Assembly (NCBI GenBank): GCA_014802105.1
Contig: JAAVCX010000009.1
Location: 1-36,436, forward strand
Direction: 5' to 3'
DNA: 36,436 nucleotides
Source of the DNA: Bacteroides sp.
Lineage (GTDB): Bacteria; Bacteroidota; Bacteroidia; Bacteroidales; Muribaculaceae
Under the pieces are notes generated by a model. That model saw only the letters and a program-made list of their open reading frames with translations. It did no database searches and had not been told where the DNA came from. This document shows positions 15,261 to 23,007 of the stretch, piece by piece (positions within the stretch are counted from its first letter, which is position 1; each line of letters starts with the position of its first letter). The position numbers were made by a program, and so were the translations under genes.

Positions 15261-18200
15261 ATGAAAAAACTTATAGTCCATATATTTGCACTTCTCGCGG
15301 TCGTGTTGTCACTGCCGGCCGAGTCGGCGGGGGCACTCCAGGGCCGGCGATATGATTTCGCGGCTACGTCTCAGGCTCTTCAGAGTCATATATCTAACGC
15401 TCAGCAGGATCCGGCCGGTTTTCTGTGGTTTGCCACCTGGAACGGCCTGGTGCGTTTCGACGGATATAATTTCCACACGTTTCATCCCGTGGCTCTCTCT
15501 GACGGCTCGATAGTGAGCAACCGCATTTATAGTCTCAGGGTAGGCTCGACGGGCAATATCTGGTGTCTGTCGTCAGACAATCATGTGTTTTACTTCGACC
15601 ACTCGGGGATGAAGTTCATCGACATCCAGGGGCTCATTCCTGAGATCTCGGGGCTTAAGACCCACACTATGGCAATGTTGCGCAACGGGTATCTATGGGT
15701 GTTGTTTCGCGACGATGCCGCCATACGCATGAGTGATGTCGATCCGCTCGCCTATCACACGTTCTATCGCGCGGGGGAAGGAATTCTGTCGGGAGCGAAG
15801 AAGATTAAAAACGTGAGCCACACCGAACTTGGCGAGGAGTGGATCATCACCGACGTAGCGGCTGTAAATGTTTCGAGCGGCAAGAGTGTCAAGGGCAATT
15901 TCCGTAATGTGGTGGCTGCCGGTGGCATGAATGTCGCCCTGACAGCTGACGGTAAGGCTGTGATACTCAATCGCAATCTCGGCAAGACGGGCGAGGAGTA
16001 TCTTTTTGACGACGATGATGTCAAGGTGACTAACTGCACTACGGTCAACGACCGCATCTTTGTGTCGTCAAACAGCGGCCTCTCGGCCCTCGATGCACGC
16101 ACCGGGGTAGTGACCTCTTTTCCGGTGGGTGGAGTGGTGAGTATGTTTCAGGATTCACGCAACCGTCTGTGGTGTTTCGGCGACAAGGGGGAGCTCTGGC
16201 TGGTAGAGTCGGGCTCGCGAGGAGATGTAGTCACCCTCTCGGGGGCGGCGCCGCGGTTGGATAAACCGCTCAAACGCCCTCAGTTGATCTTTGAGAACAA
16301 ATCGGGACGGGTGATAGTCAAGACAGTAGGCTCGTTGCTCTCGGTATATGACGAGGACACGCGCTCCCTTCAGGAAGTGAGGATGAACGGGTCTGTCACC
16401 GAAGGCCCTCTGGCTCCCGACATCAAGAAATATATGGCTGACAATGCCGGCAATCTGTGGATATTTTATGACCGTGGAGCCGATTGTCTCACTTTTACCG
16501 AAGATCATTTCAATCATCTGGCAAATCCTTCTCTACTGGAGACCAGAGCCATGATGGCCGACTCGCGTGGGCGCCTGTGGATAACCGACCGTTCCAACAC
16601 TGTGGCGGTCAAGGATGGAGGCTCGATGCTGTATCTCGACCGTAACGGCCGGTTATCGGCTGTTCCCTCGGGATTCACTTCCTCGTCGATTTATACCGTG
16701 CGTGAAGATGCCGGGGGTAATGTGTGGATGGGCACCAAAGGTGACGGGCTCTATCAGCTCTCTCCGGCCGGAGGCGACGGAAAGAGTTACGACGTGAGAC
16801 ACTACACGTGTCAGTCGGGCAATCTGACCCTGCCGAGCGATACTGTATATGACATCGTCACTCATCGTGGAGAGGTGTGGCTGGGGTCGTATGGCGGAGG
16901 TCTGAGCCGTGGAGTGAAGGATGCCGACGGCTGTTATCGGTTCAGCTATGTCAAGGGACAGCCTCAGGGCATGAAGGTGCGTGGCCTGATGGTCGACGAG
17001 CCGAGCGAGACTCTGATGGTGGCCACTACCGACGGCTTGGTGACGTTAGACATCTCGTCGGACGATCCTGAATTTTTTGTCAATCGTTTCAGTCCCGACT
17101 CCTGGGGACTGAAGGGCAACGACGTGATGGAGATTATCCGCACCGATGACCGTTACTATGTCTGTGTCTTCGGAGTCGGAGTGAGCCGCATCGACTCTGA
17201 CAATCTGTTGACCGACACTATTCATTTCGAGAACTACCCTCTGCCTATGGGGGCGGCGGCAGCCCAGATACGCACAGCCGTGTGCTCGGGCAATGATATA
17301 TGGATCATGTCGGAACGCACGGTCAGCAGGTTTTCAACACTGACGGGTATCTATGCGACCCGTTTCATAGGATCGGACACTGACCGTTATATTCTCTCGG
17401 AAGCTGACCCGGTTGTAACCGACGGCTATATCATGGCCGGCACTTCTGACGGTGTAGTCACCTTCAGGCCCTCTGACCTGATAACTGAGGGAGCGACTGC
17501 GTCACTGCCGATAGTGACGGGAGTGCAGTATCAGAATGATCTCGAGGTGTATCCGCTCAACGATTTGGCTGATCTGACGATCACTCCCGAGCAGCGCACT
17601 TTCACTCTGTTTCTCTCGCCCATGACATTTGACACTTCGCTACATGAGGGGGAGCGTCCGCAATTCCGCTACATGATGGACGACTATGACAAGGGCTGGA
17701 ACTATACTTCTGCCGTGCGACCGTCGGTCAATTACAGTAATATTTCGCCCGGCCGATACACTCTTTACATCGAGACGCTCAATCCCGATGGCAGTTGGAG
17801 CGAGGCCCGCCAGATCGATGTCAATGTCGTGGCCAGATTTACCGAGACACTGCTGTTTCGTTTCATGACGGTGTTTATAATCCTGGCGTTGCTGTTTGGC
17901 ATGACGATAGCAGCGTTCCGTTTCAAGCGTATGCGCAATGAGATACAGCAGAAGTATTCGCTGTTGATGAGTGTCGACAATATCAGCAGTTCCCTGACCC
18001 CCGACCGGCTGGTGGCCCGTCAGGCTGAGACGGGCGAGGATAAGGATCGCCGGTTTCTTGATGACTCGGCGGCTTTTATCGCGGCAAATATCGATAATCC
18101 CGATCTCGTGGTGGAGGATCTGGCGCGCAATTCCGGCATGAGCCGCACGGCCTATTATACCCGACTGAAGCAGATCACGGGTCTGACCCCTGTCGATTTC

Positions 18201-18410
18201 ATCAAGCAGATGCGTATCAAGAAAGCGCTCAAACTCCTTGAAAGCGGATCTCTCTCAGTGACTGAGGTGGCATACGGAGTAGGGTTCACCGATCCGAAGT
18301 ATTTCTCGCGCTGCTTCAAGGCTGAGATGGACATGACTCCGACTCAATATATCGAAAGCCGTCGCAATAATGCCGGGGGTGATACCTCTGAAGTTCAGGC
18401 CGACAGTTGA
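15261..18410 (+). CDS. Membrane-anchored AraC-type regulator with HTCS sensor domain but no kinase or receiver
   Basis: I start at 15261 (MKKLIVHIF) because a signal sequence begins there and AGGAG lies 10 bp upstream; the longer frame is antisense to purL. The protein has 1049 residues: signal peptide (1-25), periplasmic Reg_prop beta-propeller repeats (about 30-780, for example QDPAGFLWFATWNGLVRFDG and DAGGNVWMGTKGDGLYQLSP), a Y_Y_Y domain (about 782-860, FRYMMDDYDKGWNYT), one transmembrane helix (about 865-890), a 45-residue linker and an AraC DNA-binding domain (about 934-1040, two helix-turn-helix motifs). Hybrid two-component systems have histidine kinase, ATPase and receiver domains between helix and HTH and reach about 1350 residues; all three are absent here. 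It would signal directly across the membrane. Its ligand is unknown. The nearby PL1 gene at 19615 suggests a pectin-derived glycan (positional inference). Confidence 0.88.
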   Translation: MKKLIVHIFALLAVVLSLPAESAGALQGRRYDFAATSQALQSHISNAQQDPAGFLWFATWNGLVRFDGYNFHTFHPVALSDGSIVSNRIYSLRVGSTGNIWCLSSDNHVFYFDHSGMKFIDIQGLIPEISGLKTHTMAMLRNGYLWVLFRDDAAIRMSDVDPLAYHTFYRAGEGILSGAKKIKNVSHTELGEEWIITDVAAVNVSSGKSVKGNFRNVVAAGGMNVALTADGKAVILNRNLGKTGEEYLFDDDDVKVTNCTTVNDRIFVSSNSGLSALDARTGVVTSFPVGGVVSMFQDSRNRLWCFGDKGELWLVESGSRGDVVTLSGAAPRLDKPLKRPQLIFENKSGRVIVKTVGSLLSVYDEDTRSLQEVRMNGSVTEGPLAPDIKKYMADNAGNLWIFYDRGADCLTFTEDHFNHLANPSLLETRAMMADSRGRLWITDRSNTVAVKDGGSMLYLDRNGRLSAVPSGFTSSSIYTVREDAGGNVWMGTKGDGLYQLSPAGGDGKSYDVRHYTCQSGNLTLPSDTVYDIVTHRGEVWLGSYGGGLSRGVKDADGCYRFSYVKGQPQGMKVRGLMVDEPSETLMVATTDGLVTLDISSDDPEFFVNRFSPDSWGLKGNDVMEIIRTDDRYYVCVFGVGVSRIDSDNLLTDTIHFENYPLPMGAAAAQIRTAVCSGNDIWIMSERTVSRFSTLTGIYATRFIGSDTDRYILSEADPVVTDGYIMAGTSDGVVTFRPSDLITEGATASLPIVTGVQYQNDLEVYPLNDLADLTITPEQRTFTLFLSPMTFDTSLHEGERPQFRYMMDDYDKGWNYTSAVRPSVNYSNISPGRYTLYIETLNPDGSWSEARQIDVNVVARFTETLLFRFMTVFIILALLFGMTIAAFRFKRMRNEIQQKYSLLMSVDNISSSLTPDRLVARQAETGEDKDRRFLDDSAAFIAANIDNPDLVVEDLARNSGMSRTAYYTRLKQITGLTPVDFIKQMRIKKALKLLESGSLSVTEVAYGVGFTDPKYFSRCFKAEMDMTPTQYIESRRNNAGGDTSEVQADS

Positions 18411-18451
18411 GAGCAGTTTTTTCGACGTGATTTTCGTGTCGTTGCAGGCTC

Positions 18452-19357
18452 TTATAATGTGTAGGAAGCCCCGGTCTGAATGAATGGGGCGGGTTTCTGG
18501 CGGCACTCGACATATCGCTCGGTGCCGGTGACGCCGTTGATGCGACACGACATTTTGAGCGAGACTCCGCCGCGGAGATAGAAGTAGAGGTTGGGAGCGA
18601 GGCGGCGGCGGTAGTTGACCATCGGGCGGAAAGAGGTCGAAGTGAACCTGCATTTGGTCGGTAGCGATTTGTCGCCGGGCTTGAAATAGAAAGACTTGAC
18701 GTTGATGTCGGCTCCGAGGTTGATCATGTCGGAGGGGGTCGGTGTATAGTCAAATCCAAATGTCGCGCCCGAGAGGTTGACACACCATTTTTCGTTGAAG
18801 ACATGACGGTACATGAAGACAGGGAAAATGGGTATCCTTGAACTGGTGTTGATCATGGCGAGCGGACCGAGGCCAAACTGAGTGGTGCGTGTGGTTTTCA
18901 GCATGATCAGACCCATCGCGATGCCTGAAACTCTGGCAAAACCGCCCTGACCCCACTCGGCGTTGACGAGACCTATGGCAAACAAGGGTTTGCCCAGGAG
19001 TGTGGATCGGAAAGTAGAGGTGAAGCCTGTCTGACCGAACACGTGTGTGCCGTTGAGCCCGATGGCATCGGGGTCGAAACCGTGGTTCAGATCTCCTGGG
19101 GTCATGGATAGTTGGGTCGAGGCATATCGGGCGTTGGCTGTGACGGTGAATTTCCTGTCCCTGAAAAATCTATAGGATACGCGTGCCGAAAAGCCGTCTT
19201 TCATTGTGCCCCAACCGTGGTCGTAGTCTACTCCTATATTGGTTTTCAACAGTGCGTTGCCACCTTCGCTGATGTTAACCACCGCCATAGACTGGGCTGA
19301 GGCTGACAGCATGGTGAGAAGAAGACATATAAGTATCAGAGCCGATTTTTTGAACAT
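18452..19357 (-). CDS. Predicted outer-membrane beta-barrel protein, DUF6268-like
   Basis: The protein has 301 residues with a signal peptide (MFKKSALILICLLLTMLSASAQ). The mature part shows alternating hydrophobic/aromatic beta strands throughout (FSARVSYRFFRDRKFTVTAN, FTSTSFRPMVNYRRRLAP, LYFYLRGGVSLKM) and ends in SYTL. This fits a 10-14-stranded barrel of the uncharacterised DUF6268 type, though I make that assignment from memory of the family pattern. It is convergent with the membrane regulator (41 bp between stops) and transcribed alone from the promoter at 19389. Function is unknown. Confidence 0.7.
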   Translation of the reverse strand: MFKKSALILICLLLTMLSASAQSMAVVNISEGGNALLKTNIGVDYDHGWGTMKDGFSARVSYRFFRDRKFTVTANARYASTQLSMTPGDLNHGFDPDAIGLNGTHVFGQTGFTSTFRSTLLGKPLFAIGLVNAEWGQGGFARVSGIAMGLIMLKTTRTTQFGLGPLAMINTSSRIPIFPVFMYRHVFNEKWCVNLSGATFGFDYTPTPSDMINLGADINVKSFYFKPGDKSLPTKCRFTSTSFRPMVNYRRRLAPNLYFYLRGGVSLKMSCRINGVTGTERYVECRQKPAPFIQTGASYTL

Positions 19358-19388
19358 GCTTTTCGGGAGGGATTGTACATAAATGATG

Positions 19389-19396
19389 CAAAGTTA
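19389..19396 (-). promoter_or_regulatory. -7 element (TAACTTTG) for the gene at 18452-19357
   Basis: An exact TAnnTTTG match on the minus strand. Initiation near 19382 gives a leader of about 25 nt. No -33 element was recognised at the expected place. Confidence 0.5.
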
Positions 19397-19524
19397 CGAT
19401 ATTAACTCTTAGCTTTGGTAGAAGTGACCGCTAAAATAATAGTGAAATTTTCCATCATGGTAGTCAAAAGGTTCAAAAATCGACGCGGGGGAGAGGAGAC
19501 TGTAAAGACGATATATCGAAGTGA

Positions 19525-19571
19525 GAGTGTCGCCGTATCTGTGGCATATCGACACAGGTAGGGCGACACTC
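19525..19571 (-). terminator. Stem-loop after the second pectate lyase, probable terminator
   Basis: A 10-bp perfect outer stem (19525-19534 with 19562-19571) and an inner CTGTG/CACAG stem (19539-19543 with 19553-19557) lie 44 bp beyond the lyase stop codon. There is no U-run on the minus side, so termination efficiency is uncertain. Confidence 0.55.
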
Positions 19572-19614
19572 CCATTAACGTTTTGTATTGGTAACTCTCG
19601 TGTAGGAGATAGGC

Positions 19615-21435
19615 TTATCTTACAATTGTTTTTGTGACGTTGTTGCCGCGGCGGATGATGTAGAGACCCGCGGGAAGCTGATCGACAGGTGTGTCGATGA
19701 GGCGTCCGTGGAGATCATAGACTTCGGCAGTGGCATCGGTGGCGTCTTTAGCGATTTCGATTATGGCCGACATAGCGAAGCCGTTTTCACCCTGGATTGC
19801 CGAGAGGGTAGGGATGTAGGAGGTCAGTTTGTCTTTGAGCGGCTGGTTGATGTCGTGGTGCTCGTCATCGACCGAGTTGTCGAAGCTCCAGGTGATGTCG
19901 CCCCCTTCGAGACGGCCGGCTGTGGTCTTGAGTATTTCGGGAACGTCAGAGGCATTGTCGGGTGTATAGGCATACATGTCGTCGGCGGTGTCGAAATTGG
20001 TGTGGGCCCAACCGCCACGTAGACTTTTGGCAGTCTCGGGCACTTTCTCGTCGCGCGAGTCCACTACCCATGCGTCAAACTGTGTCTCATAGTCATTCTG
20101 AGTCAGGAATTGCACTTTGGGACTCTCGGCTATCACGTTTCCACAGGCTTTGTTGATTCCGCCGTCCTGGTTGGAGAAGGTGCCTTTGAGCGAGGAGTCG
20201 AAGGTGAGTTTCTCTTTGTCCCAGATGTCGGTGCCTTGACCTGCTATCATCATGGGGCGCTTGATGGCACGGAAGTAGTTGTTTTCGATCAGGGCATTTG
20301 ACTCGGAAGTGTTGCCGATACCGTAGACCGAAACGCCGTCATAATAGTTGTTGTAGATATGGGCATCGACATAATGCAGGCGCGGACAACGCGAGTCACA
20401 GTGGTCAAACCAGTTGTGATGATAGGTGATGTTGAGGTTGATGCTCTCGCCTGTAGCGCCACCGCATCCCATCACTTTGCCCGAGTCGAAGAAGTGATTG
20501 TTGGAGATTGTGATGTTGGTCGAGCGTGTCTTCATGTCTATGCTGCCGTCGCCTTTGACCTGGTCGGCGTCTTTGCCCGGCTTGCCATAGAAGAAGTCGA
20601 CGTTGTGTACCCAGATGTTTGAGTTGTCGGTGTCCATGGACACTCCGTCGTCGCCAAACAGGAGAATTGCCACGTTGCGTATCTCGATATTGTGTGCCCG
20701 TTTCAGGCATACACCGTAGCCATAGAGGGCGGCATCGTTTCCGATACCCTCGAGGGTGATGTTCTCAATCATGCGATCGGAGGTGTTGTTGCCTTGAAAG
20801 TTAAGGTAGTTACCGTCTTTGAGCGCGTCCATCTGAGTGTCGGTGACTGCTCCGATGAAGCGGATTGCAAGCGGACGTTTTTCATATCCCTTGCTGCATA
20901 GCTCGAGGATATTGCAGATACCTGTACGTGTCTCCTTATTACCTTTTTTGTCTTTGACGACATCAAAGGTTATGGCTTTGGCATTGTCGGAAGTGACGTA
21001 GAGTATCTCGGCATTGTCTTTGAGAGTTCCGTCGGCTTTATATGCTCCCGGGATTTTCCCTCCGGCAAATGCAAAACCCTCTCGGGTGTGAGCCTTGACC
21101 TCTATCCGGCTTGTCTCTGCCGACTCGAGCAGATTATCGTTCCGGTCAAGCGCGCTGATGGAGAGTGTGTAACTGCCGGCTTTGAGTCCGGGGATGTCAA
21201 CCCTGAGTCCATCCGGGTAGCGACGTATCAATTGATAGTCGACAGGCTGATCGGAGAGTCCCTCTCCTGAGTATTTTACTATGTATTTAGCGGCATTGGC
21301 TACAGGCTGCCATCGGGCGGTAGCTGTCTCGAGCCATCCGTCAGCCCGGTCGATTGTGAGAGCTGCTGTGTAGAGCGGATTTGCGGCCAGAGTGGCGATT
21401 GCTCCGAGGTGTAAGATGAGGTTGAGTTTTTTCAT
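19615..21435 (-). CDS. Secreted pectate lyase, polysaccharide lyase family 1, with T9SS-like tail
   Basis: The 606-residue protein has a signal peptide (first ~26 residues), a fibronectin III-like domain (about 28-115), a PL1 beta-helix (about 130-500) and a C-terminal sorting-type tail (about 568-606: AEVYDLHGRLIDTP, LPAGLYIIRRGNNVTKTIVR). PL1 motifs are IWVHNVDFFYG, DADQVKGDGSID, YHHNWFDHCDSRCPR (DSRCPR at 347-352, the catalytic arginine region) and HIYNNYYDG. It should cleave pectate by beta-elimination outside the cell or on its surface. It is a paralogue of the lyase at 726-3593 with the same FN3-PL1 core but without the flanking beta domains. It is transcribed alone from a full-consensus promoter at 21464-21494. 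The kinase-less sensor at 15261 is a candidate regulator by position. Confidence 0.93.
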   Translation of the reverse strand: MKKLNLILHLGAIATLAANPLYTAALTIDRADGWLETATARWQPVANAAKYIVKYSGEGLSDQPVDYQLIRRYPDGLRVDIPGLKAGSYTLSISALDRNDNLLESAETSRIEVKAHTREGFAFAGGKIPGAYKADGTLKDNAEILYVTSDNAKAITFDVVKDKKGNKETRTGICNILELCSKGYEKRPLAIRFIGAVTDTQMDALKDGNYLNFQGNNTSDRMIENITLEGIGNDAALYGYGVCLKRAHNIEIRNVAILLFGDDGVSMDTDNSNIWVHNVDFFYGKPGKDADQVKGDGSIDMKTRSTNITISNNHFFDSGKVMGCGGATGESINLNITYHHNWFDHCDSRCPRLHYVDAHIYNNYYDGVSVYGIGNTSESNALIENNYFRAIKRPMMIAGQGTDIWDKEKLTFDSSLKGTFSNQDGGINKACGNVIAESPKVQFLTQNDYETQFDAWVVDSRDEKVPETAKSLRGGWAHTNFDTADDMYAYTPDNASDVPEILKTTAGRLEGGDITWSFDNSVDDEHHDINQPLKDKLTSYIPTLSAIQGENGFAMSAIIEIAKDATDATAEVYDLHGRLIDTPVDQLPAGLYIIRRGNNVTKTIVR

Positions 21436-21463
21436 GGTGGTAAGATGTTGTTTGGAGGCCGTG

Positions 21464-21494
21464 CAAATATACGACCTTTCGGTTGTGTCGCAAA
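21464..21494 (-). promoter_or_regulatory. Full-consensus promoter of the second pectate lyase
   Basis: Reading the minus strand, TTTG (complement of 21491-21494) is followed after exactly 19 bp by TATATTTG (complement of 21464-21471). Initiation near 21457 gives a leader of about 22 nt. Confidence 0.75.
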
Positions 21495-21593
21495 GTTATT
21501 GACTATCCTCGGTCTCAAAGTAGTATATTTCGTTAAACTTTGGTGGACTTTTGCAATCAGGCCCGATTTTGCTTACAAACTGCTTCTTGTAAA

Positions 21594-21624
21594 AACGGCC
21601 GGAAGCCCAATGCTTCCGGCCGTT
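21594..21624. terminator. Strong bidirectional intrinsic terminator
   Basis: A perfect 13-bp stem (AACGGCCGGAAGC at 21594-21606 with 21612-21624) and a CCAAT pentaloop. On the minus strand it is followed by TTTTTACAAG counting the last stem bases, and on the plus strand by GATTTTCATTT. It insulates the lyase promoter from minus-strand transcription arriving from the right. Confidence 0.85.
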
Positions 21625-21995
21625 GATTTTCATTTAAGTTGAAAATGTGTTTTTCTCTGACGAGTAATACATCGAGATCCGTCGCGAAATATATTTAAAT
21701 GTATCGTATCTTGATTTGTTAAACTTATCTCTACAGCAATTAATTATAATAGGTCAACATCAGGTTAACGGAATGTAATTTTTAAATAAGCTACCTCGCG
21801 GCGGTTTCCCGGTGTATCGGTGTGATAGTATTTAGCTTTCTTGATTTCTTCGTCACAAAATTAGCCGTAGAGCACCTGTGGAAAGGGTGAAAAATTATCA
21901 TAAAGAGGTGGAATAATTGGTGGAAAGGACTGTTTTAACGCCACAGAACGCATATAAATCAAATAATCCACTTTCTTGCGACCGCCATGGAAAAG

Positions 21996-22892
21996 CTATG
22001 GTAACTGATGTTGATGATAGGGCTCGACATGGACGGTGATGATCGAGTCGAAACCCAGAATGGCACGGAGAGCAATCTCGACGGCCGTCGAGATTGCGTG
22101 GCCTTGAGTGACGGTAATGTCAGGATCGACTTTGATATGTACCTCCACCAGATAGGAGTGGCCGTTGCGTCGCGAACGCAGGTGGTGGAAGGCTTTGACG
22201 CCGGGCACTGACGTGATGGCCCTGCTCAGGCGGTCGAGTGTCTCTGACGGAAGTGATTTCTCGAGCAGTTCATTGACCGAAGGACGTGCGATTTCGAGTG
22301 CGGAGATAGCGATGAATACAGCGATCAGTATTGATGCTATGGGGTCGAGTATGCGCCAGCTTTCGCCCAAGAAGTAAGAGATGCTCACGCCGACGAGAGT
22401 GGCTATAGAGGAGATAGCGTCGGAGCGGTGATGCCAGGCGTTGGCGATGAGTGAGGGGGAGTCGATGATGCGTCCCTGATGGAGAGTGTAGCGGTAGAGG
22501 ATTTCCTTGGCAGCAATAGCGACTATGGCTACGATCATGGTGAGCATGTCGGGGCGCGGCAATACTTCGCCTCTGAGGGCCCGGATGACGGAGTCGATAC
22601 CTCCCCAGCCTATGCCTGCGGCTACTATGATAAGTATGATTGCTATGAGCAGGGCTCCGAATGTCTCGTATTTTCCGTGACCGTAGGGGTGATCCGAGTC
22701 TGCTCCCCGATAGGCTATGCCGACGAGTGCAAGCACTATGAAGTCGGTTGCGAAGTCGCTGAGCGAGTGTATGCCGTCGGCTACGAGGGCGTCGCTCTTG
22801 CCGGTGATACCTACCACGATCTTGATGATCATGAGGGCGGCGTTGACCCAGAAGCCAACCCACGTGACGTGGCGGATGACGTTGACTGACAT
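21996..22892 (-). CDS. Cation diffusion facilitator (CDF) family metal transporter
   Basis: The 298-residue protein has about six transmembrane helices and a cytoplasmic C-terminal domain (about 210-298), the CDF layout. Metal-site motifs are ADGIHSLSD (38-46; H42 and D46 in helix 2), HPYGHGKYE after helix 2, and AWHHRSDAISS in helix 5. These proteins export divalent metals (Zn, Fe, Mn, Co or Cd) from the cytoplasm in exchange for protons. The helix-2 H-x-x-x-D pair differs from the D-x-x-x-D of E. coli FieF, so the metal cannot be assigned. The histidine-rich end (EPYHQHQLP) may bind metal. It lies downstream of the M3 peptidase gene across a long hairpin. Confidence 0.93.
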   Translation of the reverse strand: MSVNVIRHVTWVGFWVNAALMIIKIVVGITGKSDALVADGIHSLSDFATDFIVLALVGIAYRGADSDHPYGHGKYETFGALLIAIILIIVAAGIGWGGIDSVIRALRGEVLPRPDMLTMIVAIVAIAAKEILYRYTLHQGRIIDSPSLIANAWHHRSDAISSIATLVGVSISYFLGESWRILDPIASILIAVFIAISALEIARPSVNELLEKSLPSETLDRLSRAITSVPGVKAFHHLRSRRNGHSYLVEVHIKVDPDITVTQGHAISTAVEIALRAILGFDSIITVHVEPYHQHQLP

Positions 22893-22925
22893 TGTTGATG
22901 AATTGAGGAGATTGACAGTTATAGA

Positions 22926-22978
22926 AATGTCTTTAAGGCGGGGACGTGAAGTGGAGGGCCCCGATCCTTAAAGACATT
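22926..22978. terminator. Long hairpin between the M3 peptidase and CDF genes
   Basis: A perfect 13-bp stem (AATGTCTTTAAGG at 22926-22938 with 22966-22978) is extended by CGGGG/CCCCG (22939-22943 with 22959-22963). It starts 30 bp after the peptidase stop and ends 34 bp before the CDF start. No U-run follows on the minus strand, and I find no -7 element between hairpin and CDF start. It may be a terminator, an attenuator, or an mRNA-processing or stability element. Confidence 0.6.
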
Positions 22979-23007
22979 GATTTATGCGGGATTATAAAAG
23001 AGTGCTT

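Larger units (their letters stand above)
21436..21995. other. 560-bp intergenic gap with an isolated terminator
   Basis: The right end of the lyase promoter is at 21494 and a strong hairpin terminator is at 21594-21624. Beyond it lie an AT-rich stretch and a 6-bp inverted repeat (21788-21793 with 21833-21838) around a GC-rich core. A minus-strand TAATTTTG (complement of 21856-21863) is followed on that strand by no gene before the terminator. I see no credible open reading frame. The terminator is about 370 bp past the transporter stop at 21996, so the segment between may be a long 3' UTR or an independent transcript. Confidence 0.5.

Noticed and set aside
18409-18453. Imperfect hairpin spanning the convergent stops of the membrane regulator and the barrel gene
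   Set aside because: The stem is only about 5-6 bp with large internal loops and no clear U-run, too weak to call a terminator.
21788-21838. Possible riboswitch in the gap left of the CDF transporter gene
   Set aside because: The AAGCTA/TAGCTT stem and GC-rich core matched no riboswitch consensus I could recall, and it is not positioned as a leader of any gene.
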